DNA from: an uncultured Woeseiaceae bacterium
GTDB lineage: Bacteria > Pseudomonadota > Gammaproteobacteria > Steroidobacterales > Woeseiaceae
Assembly: GCA_947258565.1 (NCBI GenBank)
Contig: CAMYJB010000008.1
Coordinates: 124,001-188,000, forward strand
Length of the DNA stretch: 64,000 nt
Direction of reading: 5' to 3'
Shown in pieces: positions 61,547 through 64,000 of this stretch (the first letter of the stretch is position 1; each line of letters begins with the position of its first letter). The notes beneath the pieces were generated by a model that worked only from the letters and a program-made list of their open reading frames with translations, made no database searches and was not told the origin of the DNA. Position numbers and translations under genes: made by a program.

Positions 61547-62080
61547 TTATTTCTTCTTCGCTTCCTTGATGACTACACGCTCATCGGAGTAGCGAACGCC
61601 CTTACCCTTATAGGGTTCCGGCGGACGATAGCTGCGGATTTCCGCGGCGACCTGGCCGACTTTCTGTTTGTCGGCACCCTTCACGATAATCTCGGTCTGG
61701 CTGGGCGTTTCGACCGTCACGCCCTCCGGCACGTCGTGGACGACAGGATGCGAAAAGCCGAGGGTGAGGTTCAGCTTATTGCCCTGTGACTGTGCGCGGT
61801 ATCCAACGCCAACGAGCTCCAGCTTGCGCTCGAACCCGGTGGAAACACCCGTCACCATGTTGGCCAGGAGTGCGCGCATCGTGCCGGCGATCGCCGTGCT
61901 GAAGCGGGAGCCGGAGCGCGGCTTGACCATCAGCGAACTTTCTTGCTGGCTGAGCTCGACCTCGGAATTCAATTCCATCGTGAGCGTACCGTTGCTGCCC
62001 TTCATCGTGACAACATTCCCGCTCTGGCTGAATTCCACGCCGCCAGGCAGCTCAACCGGTGCTTTTGCAATTCTTGACAT
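61547..62080 (-). CDS. rplF: 50S ribosomal protein L6
   Basis: The 177-residue protein starts [21 protein letters not shown] and ends with the L6 signature [24 protein letters not shown]. It has two related alpha-beta domains. It lies between rpsH and rplR. Confidence 0.98.
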   Translation of the reverse strand: MSRIAKAPVELPGGVEFSQSGNVVTMKGSNGTLTMELNSEVELSQQESSLMVKPRSGSRFSTAIAGTMRALLANMVTGVSTGFERKLELVGVGYRAQSQGNKLNLTLGFSHPVVHDVPEGVTVETPSQTEIIVKGADKQKVGQVAAEIRSYRPPEPYKGKGVRYSDERVVIKEAKKK

Positions 62081-62112
62081 CGTTACGTCTCGTCTCGAAG
62101 AATTTCACCGCA

Positions 62113-62508
62113 TCAGGAGACGATGCAGATCACTTCCCCGCCAATACCTTTCTCGCGCGCCTCGCGATCGCTCATCACGCCCGCGGAGGTCGATACAATT
62201 GCTACCCCGAGGCCGCCAAGCACCCTCGGCAGGCCTTCTTTGCCCCGGTAAATGCGCAGCCCGGGGCGGCTTGCCCGCTGGATACGCTCGATAACGGGTA
62301 CCCCCTCGAAATACTTGAGCTCGACACTGAGCTCCTTCGAGGCGCCTTCACCTGCAACGGAGTAGTCCGTTATATAACCTTCGTCCTTCAATACCCTCGC
62401 CACTGCTTCTTTCGCGTTGGACGCGGGCATAGAGACACTGATTTTCCGCGCTTTCTGGCCGTTGCGGATGCGCGTAAGCATGTCGGAGATAGGGTCTGTC
62501 ATCGTCAT
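62113..62508 (-). CDS. rpsH: 30S ribosomal protein S8
   Basis: In E. coli S8 binds 16S rRNA helix 21 and represses the spc operon by binding near rplE. The 131-residue protein begins [20 protein letters not shown] and ends [27 protein letters not shown] second in-frame ATG two codons in is an alternative start. Confidence 0.97.
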   Translation of the reverse strand: MTMTDPISDMLTRIRNGQKARKISVSMPASNAKEAVARVLKDEGYITDYSVAGEGASKELSVELKYFEGVPVIERIQRASRPGLRIYRGKEGLPRVLGGLGVAIVSTSAGVMSDREAREKGIGGEVICIVS

Positions 62509-62521
62509 CGTCCGCGCTCCT

Positions 62522-62827
62522 CTACCAGCTGGCCTTCGTCAATCCGGGAATCTCTCCCTTCATTGCGCCCTCGCGCAGCTTGTTGCGGCCGAGACCGAAT
62601 TTGCGGTACACGCCGTGCGGGCGACCGGTGATCGAGCAACGATTGCGCTGCCGCGTCGGGCTGGCGTCCCTCGGCATGGCATTGAGCTTGGCCTGTGCAG
62701 CCCGGCGCTCGTCATCCGTGCTCTTGACGCTACGAATGACTGCCTTCAGCTCGGCGCGCTTCTCGGCATACTTCGCCACGAGCTTCGCCCGCTTGAGTTC
62801 GCGCTGGATCATTGATTTCTTAGCCAT
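62522..62827 (-). CDS. rpsN: 30S ribosomal protein S14 (zinc-independent form)
   Basis: The 101-residue protein is the long, cysteine-poor S14: [20 protein letters not shown] at the start and [39 protein letters not shown] at the end. It does not carry the CxxC zinc ribbon of the short form. It lies between rplE and rpsH. Confidence 0.98.
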   Translation of the reverse strand: MAKKSMIQRELKRAKLVAKYAEKRAELKAVIRSVKSTDDERRAAQAKLNAMPRDASPTRQRNRCSITGRPHGVYRKFGLGRNKLREGAMKGEIPGLTKASW

Positions 62828-62849
62828 CTTTCTATTTGTCCTCGTTTGC

Positions 62850-62872
62850 CGCGCTTCGAGACGCGCTCCTAC
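62850..62872 (-). repeat. REP-like palindrome between rplE and rpsN
   Basis: On the transcribed strand the element reads GTAGGAGCGCGTCTCGAAGC then GCG. The GTAG head plus an imperfect GC-rich palindrome is the layout of REP sequences mobilised by RAYT transposases in related genera. It is the best match to that layout in this window. Confidence 0.65.
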
Positions 62873-62884
62873 GGCTGCCCGCCG

Positions 62885-63424
62885 TTACCGTTTGAACGGA
62901 AAGTTGAACATCTCCAGCAACGCCTTGCCTTCTTCAGGATTGCGCGCCGTCGTGGTGATCGTGATATCCATACCCCGGATGGCATCGACTTCGTCGTAAT
63001 TGATCTCCGGGAAGATAATCTGCTCCTGCACGCCCATGCTGTAATTACCCTGCTTGTCGAAACCCCTGGGGTTCAGCCCACGGAAATCGCGGATACGCGG
63101 TATGGCGACGTTCACCAGGCGATCCAGAAATTCGTACATGCGCTCACGCCGCAACGTCACCTTGCAACCGATCGGCATGCCGTCACGAATCTTGAAGGCG
63201 GCAACCGACTTGCGCGCATTGCACGTGATCGGCCGCTGTCCGGCGATCTTTTCCATGTCCGCACGAGCGTTCTCGAGCACCTTCTTGTCGGCAATAGCGC
63301 CGCCCACGCCCATGTTCAGCGTAATCTTGGAGATGCGCGGCACCTCCATCGGGTTCTTCAGGCCGAGCTTCTGCTGCAGCTCGCCCATGAGCTCGTTGTC
63401 GAACTGTTCCTGTAGCCTTGACAT
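62885..63424 (-). CDS. rplE: 50S ribosomal protein L5
   Basis: L5 binds 5S rRNA and contacts S13 across the subunit interface. The 179-residue protein has [57 protein letters not shown] and the end [27 protein letters not shown]. Confidence 0.98.
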   Translation of the reverse strand: MSRLQEQFDNELMGELQQKLGLKNPMEVPRISKITLNMGVGGAIADKKVLENARADMEKIAGQRPITCNARKSVAAFKIRDGMPIGCKVTLRRERMYEFLDRLVNVAIPRIRDFRGLNPRGFDKQGNYSMGVQEQIIFPEINYDEVDAIRGMDITITTTARNPEEGKALLEMFNFPFKR

Positions 63425-63435
63425 ATCTCAGTCTC

Positions 63436-63753
63436 TTAAATGTCTACGACGTCGCCGCTCTGTTTGAAGATGCGGGCCTTTGAGCCGTCATCGTTCACGC
63501 GAAAACCGACGCGCTCGCCTTTCTTGCTCTTCGGATTGAAGACCATCAGATTGGAATGATCGACGGGCATCGCTTTGTCCTGGATGCCGCCGGGCTCACC
63601 GACATTCGGGTTCGGCTTTACGTGCTTCTTGAAGATGTTGACACCTTCGACGAGCACCCGGCCGTCCGGAAATATCTCGAGCACGGTCCCGCGCTGGCCC
63701 TTGGACTTGCCGGTCTTCACGATGACCTCGTCGCCTTTTCTAATCTTGTTCAT
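63436..63753 (-). CDS. rplX: 50S ribosomal protein L24
   Basis: The 105-residue protein has the KOW motif at the start (NKIRKGDEVIVKTGKSKGQRGTVLEIFPDGRVLVEGVNI) and KHVKPNPNVGEPGGIQDKAMPVDHSNLMVFNP. L24 is an early assembly initiator for the 50S subunit. It lies between rplN and rplE. Confidence 0.98.
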   Translation of the reverse strand: MNKIRKGDEVIVKTGKSKGQRGTVLEIFPDGRVLVEGVNIFKKHVKPNPNVGEPGGIQDKAMPVDHSNLMVFNPKSKKGERVGFRVNDDGSKARIFKQSGDVVDI

Positions 63754-63778
63754 AACTGCTACCGTCGTTGCCGGGTTC

Positions 63779-64000
63779 CTAGAGAACCTCAGGCGCCAGC
63801 GAAATAATTTTCATAAATTGGTTGGTGCGAAGCTCACGCGTCACGGGGCCGAATATACGGGTGCCGATCGGCTCGAGCCGGGCGTTCAGGAGCACTGCAG
63901 CATTGCCGTCGAAACGGATCAGCGAGCCGTCTTTGCGTCTTACGCCCTTGCGGGTACGAACGACAACGGCGTTATAGATTTCGCCCTTCTTCACTTTGCC
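63779..64000 (-). CDS. rplN: 50S ribosomal protein L14 (5' part outside window)
   Basis: The last 73 residues are visible, reading from the window edge as [39 protein letters not shown] and ending [19 protein letters not shown]. The full protein is about 122 residues. An internal GTG at 63994 is a valine codon of the conserved core, not the start. L14 is the ribosomal target of RsfS, encoded at 453-806. Confidence 0.97.
   Translation of the reverse strand, partial: GKVKKGEIYNAVVVRTRKGVRRKDGSLIRFDGNAAVLLNARLEPIGTRIFGPVTRELRTNQFMKIISLAPEVL

Overview
The window is GC-rich and gene-dense and comes from a gammaproteobacterial chromosome. The support is gene order: miaB-ybeZ-ybeY-corC-lnt-leuS-lptE, holA-nadD-rsfS-rlmH, slyX, uup, a YajR-like MFS gene beside ssb and uvrA, and the complete downstream part of the spc operon followed by the alpha operon. 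It is not enteric. Sulfate activation uses a fused Sat-CysC protein, LeuRS lacks the long insertion before KMSKS seen in E. coli, and there are a DPP-IV-type S9 lipoprotein peptidase, a MerC protein and a VIT-like protein. A marine Chromatiales- or Woeseiaceae-like lineage would fit, but that is inference only. I saw no phage, IS element, CRISPR array, rRNA or tRNA.

Layout. 1-2863 (minus): a Trm112-like gene, then holA, nadD, rsfS and rlmH (cut by the window edge). 3007-9778: a block that separates holA from lptE, with MerC, a membrane protein, yidD, sufE, cysS, hisI, a di-heme cytochrome c, sstT and a membrane protein. 9835-18613 (minus, read right to left): miaB, ybeZ, ybeY, corC, lnt, leuS, lptE and a small HExxH protein. 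The leuS 3' end is broken by an apparent deletion. 18614-22661: sat-cysC, ssb and an MFS transporter, with three large hairpin repeats (A, B, C) in the gaps. 22735-27887 (plus): uvrA and an S9 peptidase. 27895-33533 (minus): a 1366-residue internally duplicated envelope protein with a DUF2238 protein, and an ATP-grasp protein. 33616-45465: slyX, uup, then a long minus-strand run of mostly small housekeeping and unknown genes (nhaA, TerB, upp, VOC, PH, VIT, GNAT, carbonic anhydrase, trpS, ggt). 45551-55323: pepQ, a LysR regulator, a TPR protein, an SDR and a two-gene RND efflux system, then an alpha/beta hydrolase. 55389-64000 (minus): rplN to rpmJ and rpsM to rplQ.

How the genes work together. 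Much of the window is translation machinery: ribosomal proteins, SecY, RNA polymerase alpha, three aminoacyl-tRNA synthetases, and rRNA/tRNA maturation factors (RlmH, RsfS, YbeY, MiaB). Envelope assembly is represented by Lnt, LptE and YidD. Peptide use is represented by the S9 peptidase, gamma-glutamyltransferase and PepQ.

The most notable signals are non-coding. The three hairpins share a conserved loop (gaagtaaagcgcag ... gagccatga) on stems whose sequences differ between copies but stay self-complementary. REP-like palindromes starting GTAG/GCAG sit inside the spc operon. A 21-bp tandem repeat copies the end of rpsE. The leuS lesion and the duplicated 1366-residue protein are the main coding-level observations.
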